DNA of 64,000 nucleotides from Rufibacter tibetensis. Its GTDB lineage: Bacteria; Bacteroidota; Bacteroidia; Cytophagales; Hymenobacteraceae. Made by a program: the position numbers and the translations under genes. Of this stretch, positions 1-9,975 are shown in pieces; position 1 is the first letter of the stretch, and each line of letters opens with the position of its first letter. The notes beneath the pieces are model-generated. The model worked only from the letters and a program-made list of their open reading frames with translations, did not search any database and had not been told where the DNA came from. The stretch is from the NCBI RefSeq assembly GCF_001310085.1, contig NZ_CP012643.1, positions 3,455,501 through 3,519,500 on the forward strand, read 5' to 3'.

Positions 1-44
1 TTTATGCCTTATCTACATGCTTTTACATATAGATAAGGCATAAA
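1..44. terminator. Inverted repeat, probable terminator
   Basis: A perfect 14-bp inverted repeat has arms at 1-14 and 31-44 around a 16-nt loop. It sits at the window edge, beyond the end of the giant minus-strand gene, so it may end a gene lying outside the window or act in both directions. A run of A follows the right arm, which would be a T run for minus-strand transcripts. Confidence 0.5.
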
Positions 45-46
45 AA

Positions 47-81
47 AAAGGATAGAGCCTTTTTAAAAGACTCTATCCTTT
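47..81 (-). terminator. Terminator hairpin after the giant secreted protein gene
   Basis: An 11-bp perfect stem has arms 47-57 and 71-81. It lies about 55 bp past the stop codon of the giant minus-strand gene, and an A-run at 42-49 gives a U-tract on the minus transcript. It is a good candidate intrinsic terminator for that gene. Confidence 0.65.
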
Positions 82-134
82 GGATAAGTTAACTGCTTTG
101 AATAGTTAACCAGGTGTGGACAACATTCTAAGGG

Positions 135-3100
135 TTATTTGACTTTAAAGAACTTCTTCACTTCTTTTTTATCTCCCTGGATTACCTCAATCACATAACC
201 ACCTACTGGCAGTGATTTCAGATTTAACTTCTGTTGGAAGGAAAGGGAAGTTTTCTCAAAGTTGAACGTATTGTAAAGTTTACCAGAGGTAAGGTGAGTA
301 ATTTTCACTTCCACCTTGTTATCTGTATCCTCGCTCTGAAGCTCAATGTTGATAGACTCTGAGGTTGGGTTAGGGTATAATTTGAATGACCCTAAGTCAG
401 TGTTCAGCATGCGAGTCCCGGTAGACGAAATGGTAGTTGCAGTTTCCATTGTTTTAACGAAGATAGGTGTCTCAGTTACATTGATGGTCACTTTGCCGCC
501 TGCCGTTGGAACCTTCTGCATGGTCATTGTAGCGCTTCCGGCTTTAGGAGTGTAGATGTACGCATAAGCAGCACCTCCTAAGTCTAACTGGTAGGTAGCT
601 GTTCTGCCTACTTCATCAGGAATCCAGCAAGCATATACTTTCTCAGCACCATTTACGCCTTCAATAATGTAAGGATCTGTATTAAGGGTTCTGTTGTATG
701 TGAATTTGCCTATAAGATCGCCTGTTTGCTTGAAGAAATCAGCCGCCGCACGTGGGGTTTGGTCGTTGTTTACAAAACCTGAACGTGTGTAAAGATCCCA
801 CTCAGTGTTTAGAGGTGTGTCATACAGCATGTAGTACATGGTTCTGTCTATTCCCAACTTCCAGTTGATCAAAGAAATTCTCAGGTTCCAGTCTGCCTGG
901 GTTATATCCTGGCTTTTAGAGCCAATGGCAAGTGCTGCCTGAGAAGAAGTAGAACGGGTGTCGTATCCTGCTTCTGTTTGCCACAATTCTACACCTGGTA
1001 GTTTCTCCTTTACAAACTTCACAAAACGACCACTAATCTCTTCAATCTTGCCAATCTCTGGCGCTACGCCTCTTGAGCCGCTGTGTTGCTGACCGCCGTT
1101 GTTGAGGTAGTTGTGGAAGGCAATGACATCAGCAGGGAAGTCGATGATGGCAGCTCCGTTTTTATCAAGTAATATATTGCCATTGCGGTCTTTCTTGTAC
1201 CCTCTGTGCTCTCTGCACCAGTCAAGCATACCTTGGTAGTAATAAGTGTTAGCCAAAGCAATGCCAGTCGTCACTACTTTCATGTTAGGATCTGCGTCTT
1301 TTACGCCTACTCCTGGTCCTAAAGCTCCTTTGTGACCATCATAGAAAGCACTCATGTTAGCGGCGTACTCACGGCCAGTTTGGTAGCCTTGTCTTCCTTT
1401 CCACCACTTGTCGCGCTCATTGTCATGCTGAACGTAGGTCAAGGTTCCTAAGCCAACTTTCACATCATTGATACAAGAGAAGTTTTCGCCTTCGCTGTTG
1501 GTGAACTTGGTTGTCTGCACTTTTACTTTAGAAAGCAGGTAAGCACTTCTATCAGATCCATCGGCATTTAAACCTGTTCCGTAACGGGCTGCCGTCTGGA
1601 ATCCTAGCTGAGCGTTATCCTTGTAAGAAGCTGGGTCTTCATAGTTGCTGCCATAGTAAACCGGTACTTTTTCCATGTCGCGTTCTCCGGAAGGGTAGGA
1701 ACGCAGCATCGGAATAGATTGACCGCGAACACAGGCTAACGCTGGAAGATTATTTTCTTTCAAAGTAGAGAACAACAAGTCATAATTCCACCAGCCGGCA
1801 GAGGTAGGGTTAAAGGTGTAAACCTCGCGGTTCGCCTCAAATGTGGTGGCATCCATGTAAAACCTGAAGCCTCCCTTGAACGTTTTCGCCACTTCCAATT
1901 TGGCTGGAACTACATAGTTCTGAGCGTCTCCGTTGGTGAAATCCCAAACGAAACTGTTGATGCCTAATTGGTTTTCAAATGGTTTCTTTTCTCTGGCTTC
2001 ATAAACCTTGGCAGGTTTTGGAATGTAAGACCCTACAATAGAAACTTCTTTAGGAAGGTAAGTTGGACCTTTTCTGATAATCCAGCTTATTTCTATTCCT
2101 TCTGCTAACGGAACTTCAGGGAAGTTAGAGTACCCGTTGAATGGTCTTCCTCTGTGTTTGCCAAGCAGCACTCTGTCTTTAGGGAACTTGCCTTTTGGAA
2201 CATAATACCATTCTGCGTCTACTCCATAATCACCGTAGCTGTGGTTGGCTATTCTTAGCTGCGAAAGCTTTACGTGGTAATCTCTTACGTCAAAATACGT
2301 CTCAGCAACATCCAGCAGCATTCCGTAGCCATACTCGGCATGGTTTGTAGTTCCATCCACCAGAGCATCTAAATACATGGTGTTGTTCAGGTTGTATACA
2401 TCATACTTGTCTAATGGAACAACCCCGGTTACTCTATTAGCCTCGTTGCCATTTTTCAGTGCTGGGTCCTCATCAATGCTTCCAGCAGGGGCCGGTGCAG
2501 GTAAAGGAGCAACAGAAGAAGTGACAACCTGAGCTCTAACCACACTTACCGCCTCTTTGAAAGAAGTGCTGGCAGCTTGTGAGGCAGTAATGTTAGCAGT
2601 GCCTGCGCCTACCACTTTGGCTAACCACTTACCCGTGGCATTAGAAACGGAAACAATCGCAGCGTTAGAAGAAGTGAAGGTAATAGGAGTAGCCGTGTTT
2701 GTGCTGGTGGCAACCAGTTCAAAAGGAAGATCTCCCACTTTTCTGTCTGGCAAGGCATTGAACGTAATCACAGACTGAGGTAACTCAACTGGCGTTACAA
2801 CGCTTGTGCTTGCTTCAACAGGGTGTTCAATATAAGAAGTAACCTTCATGCCATTTCCGGCTGCGTTGCCTTGGTGCATGCGGTACGTTAACTTCTGGCC
2901 TGTAGCCCAATTGTTCTGCAACGTAAGGGTCCAGGTGGTGCCGCTTCCTGCCATGCCAGTTACGGTGTTTCCAACTACCTCGTAGCCTGCAATGCCTGAC
3001 TGAGTCACTGTTTTGTCATAGGTGATTGTTAAGGTGTTGCCGCTGGCTTTCACAGAAGTGATTTGGGGCGGAGTTGGATCGTTGAATGGAGAAGCTACGT

Positions 3101-6100
3101 TTTCGTTTGCTTCAAATACATTGATCAGTTTGGTGCCCAGGTTGTAAGAATAGCTATCAGCTCCTGTAACGGTGATGCCGTTGATGGCTGCGTCGCTGTT
3201 CACCAGCAAAGACATGTCTCTTAGTTTGTTGCGGTTAGAGATTTTAGACAAGTCCAGGGTGATGGTTAAGGTATTTCCTGAAAGTGTCTCAGATTTCACC
3301 ACGTTAGACTTGGTCTCATAGTACTCGGCAAACTCCTGAGTTCCTGCCATCCAAACCCGGTCATTGTTAGACGGGTGGTTTTTGATGTAATTCACAAACT
3401 GCTGGAAATACTGCACCTCGGCTGCTCCGCCTGGACCATGAGAGAAGGCGTGAGCCATGATCTTGTTCCCATTGGCTGCGGCAGTAAACATATTATCCAC
3501 CCATGTATCGGCGCTGCCCAATTCTGCATTCCACATACCGTCCATGGTAAAGCGGGAAACTAACAGGTAGTCAGTGTTCATGCTTCTGATGATGGCACGG
3601 TCATTCCAGTTTACATAAGCGTCATACCCGTCACGAGAGGCGGCAACCCCAAAGGTGCTACCTATGAACTTGTACCCTTCCTGTATCCAGGAGGAAACGA
3701 ACCCTTCATCTGCAGTTGGAATGACGCCGGTTCTGGTTCTGTAGCCGGTGTGCTGGAAGATTTCCTTCTCCAGTTCCTTTATTTCTTGGTATCTGTTATA
3801 GCCTCCATGATTGCGGGTGTGGTTCATTACGTCAAACCCACTCTTGATCATTTCGGCATACTGAGGGTATTGAGTGTAAGCAGAGCCCGGCTCATCACCA
3901 CGACCATTGATGGCGAAGCTTGCCTTGTAGCCCACTGGGTTACCGGCACCGTCGGTGTAAGTGATTCTAGGGTATGTTTTTCCGTCAACGGCAACACCGC
4001 CGTTCAGTACTTTATACACAAGGTTGTAGTCGCCAGGATGCGCATCGTCTTTCACGAACAGGAAGCCTAAAGACTTATTGTACTTCATGTCAGCAAAAGA
4101 AGCAGTTGCAGTGGAAGGGGTTGAGGCGAATGTTACCTGAATGGTAATGCTACCCGGAACAGTTGGTGGTGCTACAAAAGGTGAACTCACTGTGATGGTC
4201 TGGGTCACGTCAGCGGCGGCGGCGAAGCCGGGGCTGGCGAGCTGGGAGGCGGTGATGGTGGCCGATCCGGCGCCCACGACGGTGGCTTTCCAGCGGCCGG
4301 TGGCGTTGGACACCGACACCACCCCAGGGTTGGAGGAGGCGAAGGCGATGGGCGCGGTGGTGTTGGTGCTGGAGGCGATCAGGTCGAAGGCGGCGTCGCC
4401 CACGGTCTTGCCAGGCAGGGCCGGGAAGGTGATCACGGCTTGGGTCAGGGCGCTGGTGGCCGAGGCGCTTGCCTCGAACCAGTTGAGGTTCCAGCCGCCC
4501 TTCTTGGCGTAGAGGCGCAGGGTCTGCTCGCCGGCGGAAAGGCTAACAGGCACCCGCAGGGTGGTGTAGGCCTGCCAGCCGCCGGTGTGGGGCACGTTCA
4601 CCGAGCCGAGCACGGCGCCGGCGGCGTTGCGCACCTCGATGATGCCGCTGGTGTTGGGGGAGGCGGCCCGGAGGGCGACGGTGTAGGCGCCCGCGGAGGC
4701 GACGTTCACCCTGTACTCCATCCAGTCGTTGTCGTCGATGTAGCCCACGTTCTGCCCGCCGCCCGTGTCGCCGGTGGTCTCCTTCTGCACGCCCTGCATG
4801 GCGTCGTAGGCCTCCGCCTGGATCTGGCCGGGAAGAGGCTTGGAGGTGGAGATGATTAAAGGAGCTGATGCTACTGTGATGGTCTGGGTCACGTCAGCGG
4901 CGGCGGCGAAGCCGGGGCTGGCGAGCTGGGAGGCGGTGATGGTGGCCGATCCGGCGCCCACGACGGTGGCTTTCCAGCGGCCGGTGGCGTTGGACACCGA
5001 CACCACCCCAGGGTTGGAGGAGGCGAAGGCGATGGGCGCGGTGGTGTTGGTGCTGGAGGCGATCAGGTCGAAGGCGGCGTCGCCCACGGTCTTGCCAGGC
5101 AGGGCCGGGAAGGTGATCACGGCTTGGGTCAGGGCGCTGGTGGCCGAGGCGCTTGCCTCGAACCAGTTGAGGTTCCAGCCGCCCTTCTTGGCGTAGAGGC
5201 GCAGGGTCTGCTCGCCGGCGGAAAGGCTAACAGGCACCCGCAGGGTGGTGTAGGCCTGCCAGCCGCCGGTGTGGGGCACGTTCACCGAGCCGAGCACGGC
5301 GCCGGCGGCGTTGCGCACCTCGATGATGCCGCTGGTGTTGGGGGAGGCGGCCCGGAGGGCGACGGTGTAGGCGCCCGCGGAGGCGACGTTCACCCTGTAC
5401 TCCATCCAATCGTTGTCGTCGATGTAGCCCACGTTCTGCCCGCCGCCCGTGTCGCCGGTGGTCTCCTTCTGCACGCCCTGCATGGCGTCGTAGGCCTCTG
5501 CCTGGATTTGGCCGGGAAGGGGCTTGGAAGAGGCGATGCTAGTAGTTGTGGTTGCCTCAAACCAGTTTATGTTCCAGCTGCCTTTCTTGGCGAAAAGGCG
5601 CAGGGTCTCCTCACCGGCTGAAAGGCTTACGGGCACTCGCAGGGTGGTATAGGTTTGCCAGCCGCCGGTGTTGGGCACGTTCACCGTACCGAGCACGGCG
5701 CCTGCGGAGTTGCGCACCTCGATGATGCCGGTATTGCTAGTGGAAGCCACTCGTAAGCCAATGGTGTGAGGACCTGTGGAAGCTACATTTACCTTGTAAT
5801 CCATCCAATCATTGTCGTCAATGTAGCCAAGGTTCTGGCCTCCGCCTGTGTCGCTAGTTGTTTCCTTTTGTACGCCTTGCATGGCGTCATAGGCCTCCGC
5901 CTGGATCAACCCTGGAATGAGTTTAGAGGCAATAGTAGTTGTCGGAGTGGTGGTGGTAACTGGATACCCGTAAGCTTGAATTTTCTGAGGTATATTATTG
6001 CCGTATTTATAGACAATGATTGCGTCAGCAACAATGGGTTGGCTTGGTTTGATCGTAATCCATGAAAGATAGGCTTCACCAGTAAAGGTTCCTATCAAAG

Positions 6101-6416
6101 TCTTCTGGGTTCCATTCAAAGCATAAATTGAGGCTGGGTTTGTAGTAAAAGTGCCTTGATGGTCATATAGAGAAATCTTCGTAATAGTAGCCTTTGTTGC
6201 AAGAGGTAGTTTTACATCTACATAGGTCATGTTCTGTGATCCCCATACGCTTGCGACCAGGTTACTAAGATTGTCGTCAAGCCAAGGACTATAGTTCTGA
6301 CCTGTATTTATGTTAGAAGATACAGAGGTAAAATTTATTCTTGTTTCGGTTTGTGAGTAGACTAGTTTGTTTATACAGAGAAGGAATAGTAGTAATAAAT
6401 AGGTTTGCTTAAACAT
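135..6416 (-). CDS. Giant secreted CBM6 / polysaccharide deacetylase / glycosidase-like protein with T9SS sorting domain
   Basis: I chose the start at 6416 because it opens a clean signal peptide (MFKQTYLLLLFLLC..., cleavage after about residue 21); the longer frame from 6461 puts 15 polar residues in front. The protein has about 2093 residues. Domains in order: a discoidin-like beta domain (about 30-150), a first CBM6-like module (165-295), a second CBM6 (299-430), an Ig-like module (430-515), a third CBM6 (525-652), a second Ig-like module (655-743), a NodB-type polysaccharide deacetylase (about 755-1040, metal motifs KDDAHPGD and NHTRNHGG), two linker beta domains, a third Ig-like module, a TIM-barrel glycosidase-like region (about 1325-2000, candidate acid/base in HDNERD and nucleophile in QTEAGYD) and a T9SS type A C-terminal domain (last 85 residues). 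It should be exported and attached to or released from the cell surface, acting on an acetylated glycan. The substrate is unknown. It lies downstream of a glycan-export cluster, but 1.9 kb of non-coding DNA separates them. Confidence 0.85.
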   Translation of the reverse strand: MFKQTYLLLLFLLCINKLVYSQTETRINFTSVSSNINTGQNYSPWLDDNLSNLVASVWGSQNMTYVDVKLPLATKATITKISLYDHQGTFTTNPASIYALNGTQKTLIGTFTGEAYLSWITIKPSQPIVADAIIVYKYGNNIPQKIQAYGYPVTTTTPTTTIASKLIPGLIQAEAYDAMQGVQKETTSDTGGGQNLGYIDDNDWMDYKVNVASTGPHTIGLRVASTSNTGIIEVRNSAGAVLGTVNVPNTGGWQTYTTLRVPVSLSAGEETLRLFAKKGSWNINWFEATTTTSIASSKPLPGQIQAEAYDAMQGVQKETTGDTGGGQNVGYIDDNDWMEYRVNVASAGAYTVALRAASPNTSGIIEVRNAAGAVLGSVNVPHTGGWQAYTTLRVPVSLSAGEQTLRLYAKKGGWNLNWFEASASATSALTQAVITFPALPGKTVGDAAFDLIASSTNTTAPIAFASSNPGVVSVSNATGRWKATVVGAGSATITASQLASPGFAAAADVTQTITVASAPLIISTSKPLPGQIQAEAYDAMQGVQKETTGDTGGGQNVGYIDDNDWMEYRVNVASAGAYTVALRAASPNTSGIIEVRNAAGAVLGSVNVPHTGGWQAYTTLRVPVSLSAGEQTLRLYAKKGGWNLNWFEASASATSALTQAVITFPALPGKTVGDAAFDLIASSTNTTAPIAFASSNPGVVSVSNATGRWKATVVGAGSATITASQLASPGFAAAADVTQTITVSSPFVAPPTVPGSITIQVTFASTPSTATASFADMKYNKSLGFLFVKDDAHPGDYNLVYKVLNGGVAVDGKTYPRITYTDGAGNPVGYKASFAINGRGDEPGSAYTQYPQYAEMIKSGFDVMNHTRNHGGYNRYQEIKELEKEIFQHTGYRTRTGVIPTADEGFVSSWIQEGYKFIGSTFGVAASRDGYDAYVNWNDRAIIRSMNTDYLLVSRFTMDGMWNAELGSADTWVDNMFTAAANGNKIMAHAFSHGPGGAAEVQYFQQFVNYIKNHPSNNDRVWMAGTQEFAEYYETKSNVVKSETLSGNTLTITLDLSKISNRNKLRDMSLLVNSDAAINGITVTGADSYSYNLGTKLINVFEANENVASPFNDPTPPQITSVKASGNTLTITYDKTVTQSGIAGYEVVGNTVTGMAGSGTTWTLTLQNNWATGQKLTYRMHQGNAAGNGMKVTSYIEHPVEASTSVVTPVELPQSVITFNALPDRKVGDLPFELVATSTNTATPITFTSSNAAIVSVSNATGKWLAKVVGAGTANITASQAASTSFKEAVSVVRAQVVTSSVAPLPAPAPAGSIDEDPALKNGNEANRVTGVVPLDKYDVYNLNNTMYLDALVDGTTNHAEYGYGMLLDVAETYFDVRDYHVKLSQLRIANHSYGDYGVDAEWYYVPKGKFPKDRVLLGKHRGRPFNGYSNFPEVPLAEGIEISWIIRKGPTYLPKEVSIVGSYIPKPAKVYEAREKKPFENQLGINSFVWDFTNGDAQNYVVPAKLEVAKTFKGGFRFYMDATTFEANREVYTFNPTSAGWWNYDLLFSTLKENNLPALACVRGQSIPMLRSYPSGERDMEKVPVYYGSNYEDPASYKDNAQLGFQTAARYGTGLNADGSDRSAYLLSKVKVQTTKFTNSEGENFSCINDVKVGLGTLTYVQHDNERDKWWKGRQGYQTGREYAANMSAFYDGHKGALGPGVGVKDADPNMKVVTTGIALANTYYYQGMLDWCREHRGYKKDRNGNILLDKNGAAIIDFPADVIAFHNYLNNGGQQHSGSRGVAPEIGKIEEISGRFVKFVKEKLPGVELWQTEAGYDTRSTSSQAALAIGSKSQDITQADWNLRISLINWKLGIDRTMYYMLYDTPLNTEWDLYTRSGFVNNDQTPRAAADFFKQTGDLIGKFTYNRTLNTDPYIIEGVNGAEKVYACWIPDEVGRTATYQLDLGGAAYAYIYTPKAGSATMTMQKVPTAGGKVTINVTETPIFVKTMETATTISSTGTRMLNTDLGSFKLYPNPTSESINIELQSEDTDNKVEVKITHLTSGKLYNTFNFEKTSLSFQQKLNLKSLPVGGYVIEVIQGDKKEVKKFFKVK
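4189..4844 (-). repeat. Long near-identical direct repeat, copy 1 (CBM6 + Ig-like module)
   Basis: This 656-bp block recurs at 4873-5528 at an exact 684-bp (228-codon) offset. I could see only four base differences between the copies (4725/5409, 4815/5499, 4824/5508, 4836/5520). Both copies are strikingly GC-rich compared with the rest of the gene, and the third, older CBM6 copy (about 5530-5930) is clearly more divergent and less GC-rich. The block encodes one CBM6 plus one Ig-like module in frame. Confidence 0.95.
4873..5528 (-). repeat. Long near-identical direct repeat, copy 2 (CBM6 + Ig-like module)
   Basis: This is the partner of the block at 4189-4844, with the same frame and almost the same bases. 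The unit length is a whole number of codons, so copy number could change by recombination without breaking the reading frame. Confidence 0.95.
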
Positions 6417-8298
6417 GATTAAGGGTTTAGTTCTAGGGTTTGGGATGAGGTAAACTACCATGTCCTGTAATTCTCAAGACTGATGGTAATAAGTGTTGCT
6501 GCTGAGGAAATCACATCAATAATAGGTGTGTTGTGTGGCAGCTGGTCTGGGATAAGTTCAAGTACTTGTTATGTCATAGGTTTATAATTTTTTCACGAAA
6601 ATAAAACCATAACTAGATAAAGCAAGTAGTGTGTATCAAAAATAGAAAATATTTAATGTACAATGGATGATATGAAGGATTGTATTGTATTATTCGGTGT
6701 ATTTTTCTTTAATGAGCTCGATATTATCAAGATGTTATGCTATGAATTTTGATAATCCTAAGGTTAGAGGAATGTAATATTGCAGGTTCTTTGAAAAGAA
6801 TTTAAGGAGGTGAATTAAAGGTTTTAACATACTTTCTAATTTTATTTAGTTTAGAAAGTAGAAACTGTAATAATTTTAATAATATTAGAATTATATATAT
6901 AGAATGAAAATTTATATATTATAGGGGTATAAAGAATTTTTATTATTATTTTGGTTAATTTAAATCTTGAAATAGAATATTCCGTGGTTACAAATTTTCA
7001 ATCTGAAATTAAAGCTTTACCTGGGCGGTAGACTTGCCTTTAGCTGATAAGTACTAAACTGGTTCTTGAGTGATTTATGGGTTCAATATTTGATACTTTA
7101 CTAACCTAGAAGCTTTTTCAATAACAGATATGTTTTTTAGATAAAAGTTACTGTCAAGGTTCTAACAAGATCAAGAAACTCTAAAGTGATTTATTTATAA
7201 ATATGATTATTTAGGGTGGGGTATATTGATTTACCTGTTTTATATCAATAAAGTGACTTTTTACATAGCTGAAGTTGTTGTAAGTAGTTGTGTTTTAGGT
7301 TGTTGATATATATGCCTGGAAGAAGTACATAATCAGAAATTTGAACACTACCCTTTACTCTCTTCATTGTTGATTTTGCTTAGAGGGAGGCGGGTTATAG
7401 ATCAGAGTGCAGCGAAAGGTTTTGGAGTAGCTTGCTCCTCTGCAGGAGGTAAGTGGGGATACTGTTCATCAGAGAAGTTGGCAGCATAGACGAACCCCTA
7501 TCTTTCTCTGGTGATGTTTAAATGCTTACAGTTTCGTATAAGCTGGCGCCTTACTCAAGCATAATTCTTTTAGGTATAGTTAGACGGGAGTGCCCGGATT
7601 ATGGTGGGTGTCTAATGATAGCTTTGGCTTATAAAATAGAGAGCACACTGCGCAAAAAAGCCTTCTGGCTCATGTTTGGTGTGCTCAGCTCTTTCTTTGG
7701 GGAGCATGTAACCGTACCTGACGAAACATATGGTAACTCAATTCAAAGGATTGTTCCAGGAACTGGTCTGTTTGTCTGGTGCTTTTCTATAAAGTAGAGA
7801 GGGAGGTGAAAAGCATTACCCTTCTTTCTTGAGCTATGAAGTTTAGATAAAGTATGCTTGACGTGTTAGCAGCCCTGATTGCTCTTTTGGTTACTCTAGG
7901 CAATATTATTTTGATCGGAGCCTTTCGATTTCCTTTTGTGAACTAAAAACACTTCCTATAAGTCAAAAGGGAGAAAAAGCTTGATGTTTTCTGAGGCAGG
8001 TACCGGGTAGGGATATAGGAGTGAAAAGGAGGCTTAACTTTAACATGGCTAACCAGAAATAACCATGCACTAAGTAAGTCTAACTTTGTTCTCTACAGTG
8101 AAAATCGCTAAGTTCTTTTAAAGCTCTTTTTCTTAAAACTAGTTTAGAAGGAAGTTTAGTCTTTATTGATTGGTAAGTGGCAGTAGTATTGTAGTTGAGG
8201 AGTTGATCTGTTTACTATTAAAGTCCCGGTACTAGGTTACTGATGCTTTAGTTTAAAGCAATTAATCAAAAAAATAAAAAATTCTCCTGCTCTTCTTT
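6417..8298. other. 1.9 kb AT-rich stretch without a convincing gene
   Basis: The region between the giant secreted gene and the last glycosyltransferase is AT-rich, especially 6560-7000, and all three frames on both strands are broken up. A 91-codon frame at 7522-7797 shows no recognisable domain and I do not accept it. The only short frame I note is a hydrophobic peptide at 7854-7946. The giant gene must take its promoter from the part near 6420-6700, but I see no clear match to the Bacteroidota consensus. Confidence 0.6.
7854..7946 (+). CDS. Possible 30-residue single-membrane-span peptide
   Basis: An ATG frame of 30 codons encodes a short acidic start (MLD), a continuous hydrophobic stretch over about residues 4-24, and then a short end containing Arg, Pro and Asn. 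This composition would fit a small membrane peptide. There is no Shine-Dalgarno site, which means little in this phylum. No homologue is recognised, and a chance frame is quite possible. Confidence 0.2.
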   Translation: MLDVLAALIALLVTLGNIILIGAFRFPFVN

Positions 8299-9279
8299 TT
8301 ACGTTATGTTCAGCAACATCTTGATGTACACCTTTGCGGTGGTAAAAAGGAGCATAGGGTCTAAATGCATTCTGAGAGCTAGTCTAATCTGGGTTTTGAC
8401 GCCTTGCTTGTGGTGGATACTATGCCACACTTGATTAGCAACGCTTACTCCGTAATGAGCATAAAACTTCTTTGACTTTTTTAATACCAACTCTTTTTGA
8501 TGGCTGGGTAAATGATCTTGGATCATCTCCATCACCTTGATGATATCTTTTTGGTTTTGACCAGTAAGGAATTTAGTGCCCGAAATCGAATTGGAATGCA
8601 AACGGTAGTCAGCTAACATCTTGGGAGTGTAAGCCACAGGATAGTGCTTTGCGATTCTTACCCACATTTCCCAGTCTTCCCCATAAGTGATGCCGTAAAA
8701 ACCTCCTAAATTCTCATAAACTTCTCTCCGTACCACGGTAGCTGCATATTGAGAAGGGTTTTTCACTGCAACCTGAACTAGCCAATCCTCTAAAATGCCT
8801 TCTCTTTCCATTTCCAGATGTTGGTCATATAACCGTTTGCCGGTTTCATCTATATAATGAAAGCGACAAATAGAGGCGCCTGCCTCTGGATATTGTTGAA
8901 AAAGGTTACCCATTGTTTGGTAAAAACCGGGTTTCACCCGATCATCTCCATGCAGTAAATGTACTAGCCTGCCTTGGGAACGATTGAGACAGGTCTCGAA
9001 GTTTTTAAGACTTCCAATGTTCTCTTTTTGTCGGAAGTATTTGATTCTGCCTTTTCCAATCCTGGTAACTATTTCTTCTACATCAGCATCTTTGCTTGCG
9101 TCATCAATCACCTCAATCTGCATCTCACTTTCCCCTAAATCCTGCATTAGCACACTTTCTAATGTTTCAGTAAGATAATGTGCACAATTATATACTGGAA
9201 TCATGACCGACCATAAAGGTCGATCATGTTGATGAATCAAAGAATTGATTATTGGAGGTTTTTCTAAAATTTGACTCAT
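8299..9279 (-). CDS. Glycosyltransferase family 2
   Basis: The 326-residue protein has a GT-A fold glycosyltransferase domain: the nucleotide-binding strand WSVMIPVYN (23-31), VIDDAS (57-62) and the metal-binding GDD (111-113). It should transfer a sugar from a nucleotide-sugar donor to a growing glycan on the cytoplasmic side of the membrane. A C-terminal region of about 100 residues is basic and amphipathic and may contact the membrane. It is the last gene of the minus-strand glycan cluster and is separated from its upstream neighbour by a decayed glycosyltransferase gene. Donor and linkage cannot be read from the sequence. Confidence 0.9.
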   Translation of the reverse strand: MSQILEKPPIINSLIHQHDRPLWSVMIPVYNCAHYLTETLESVLMQDLGESEMQIEVIDDASKDADVEEIVTRIGKGRIKYFRQKENIGSLKNFETCLNRSQGRLVHLLHGDDRVKPGFYQTMGNLFQQYPEAGASICRFHYIDETGKRLYDQHLEMEREGILEDWLVQVAVKNPSQYAATVVRREVYENLGGFYGITYGEDWEMWVRIAKHYPVAYTPKMLADYRLHSNSISGTKFLTGQNQKDIIKVMEMIQDHLPSHQKELVLKKSKKFYAHYGVSVANQVWHSIHHKQGVKTQIRLALRMHLDPMLLFTTAKVYIKMLLNIT

Positions 9280-9345
9280 ACTAAGATGGTAATCAGGTAA
9301 GGGGTAATTTATTAAAGCGTAATAATTTAAGAAAAATTTTATTAA

Positions 9346-9941
9346 TTATAATATAAATGCAATTAAATTAATTAAAAGTTTGATACAGGTGTACTTGCTA
9401 GAGTTTGACAATGGCTTATCCGCAGTGATAAATTCCATCTGGGCAATGAAGCTTTCCTTTAAAGTAAGGAATACTGAATTTTCCCTATGATAGGCAACCT
9501 CTTCTAAAGACATCGAAGTTGGGTCATAAATCGAGCTGATTAAATTTAGATTGTAGTAGAGGAGCCTGCTTTCAATTTAATAAGGCCATACCTCTTCAAC
9601 AGTTTCTGAATTTAGATAGGTCTTTATGAAAGAATATTGTTTCTCGAAAGGATTGGTCAGGTCGATATCATCATCAAAATCTACTTTGACGATGGTGTTG
9701 GTCTGAGCAATTTGAATGCCTTTTTCATGAGTATAGTAAATCTCTGATTCATGATTGTTTTGGAGAAAATGCACTTTAATATTCTTGTATAATTGTATGA
9801 TCGCCTGACTCTGATTTTTAAAGCCATCAATCAAAATAGAGAACTAAAAATTATGAACGGTTTGGTGCAGGAAGCTTTCAATAGCTTCTGCCAGGTGCTT
9901 TTCAGAATTATAAACAGCATCAAAATCGTTATTGCAGCCAT
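9346..9941 (-). pseudogene. Decayed glycosyltransferase family 2 gene
   Basis: Reading the minus strand from an ATG at 9941 gives MAAITILM. One missing base near 9918 then shifts into the frame VYNSEKHLAEAIESFLHQ, which is the classical GT2 start. An in-frame TAG at 9844-9846 follows where the domain should continue, and the same frame goes on with LIDGFKNQSQAIIQLYKN (the normal DDGSxDxS segment, with key acids lost) and KVDFDDDIDL (the normal metal-binding DAD segment). It stops at 9577. A further open stretch in another frame runs to a stop at 9346 and may be more of the same gene. At least one frameshift and one nonsense codon make this a pseudogene inside the glycan cluster. Confidence 0.8.
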
Positions 9942-9975
9942 GGCTTTTGCCTCTAATTATCTTTGTTCTCTTTCT

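Noticed and set aside
4141-5621. Long plus-strand open frames opposite the repeat modules
   Set aside because: They are shadows of the GC-rich minus-strand CBM6/Ig modules, where stop codons on the opposite strand are rare; they appear twice only because the DNA is repeated.
7522-7797. 91-codon plus-strand frame in the AT-rich stretch
   Set aside because: Irregular composition, no recognised motif and no promoter; probably chance.
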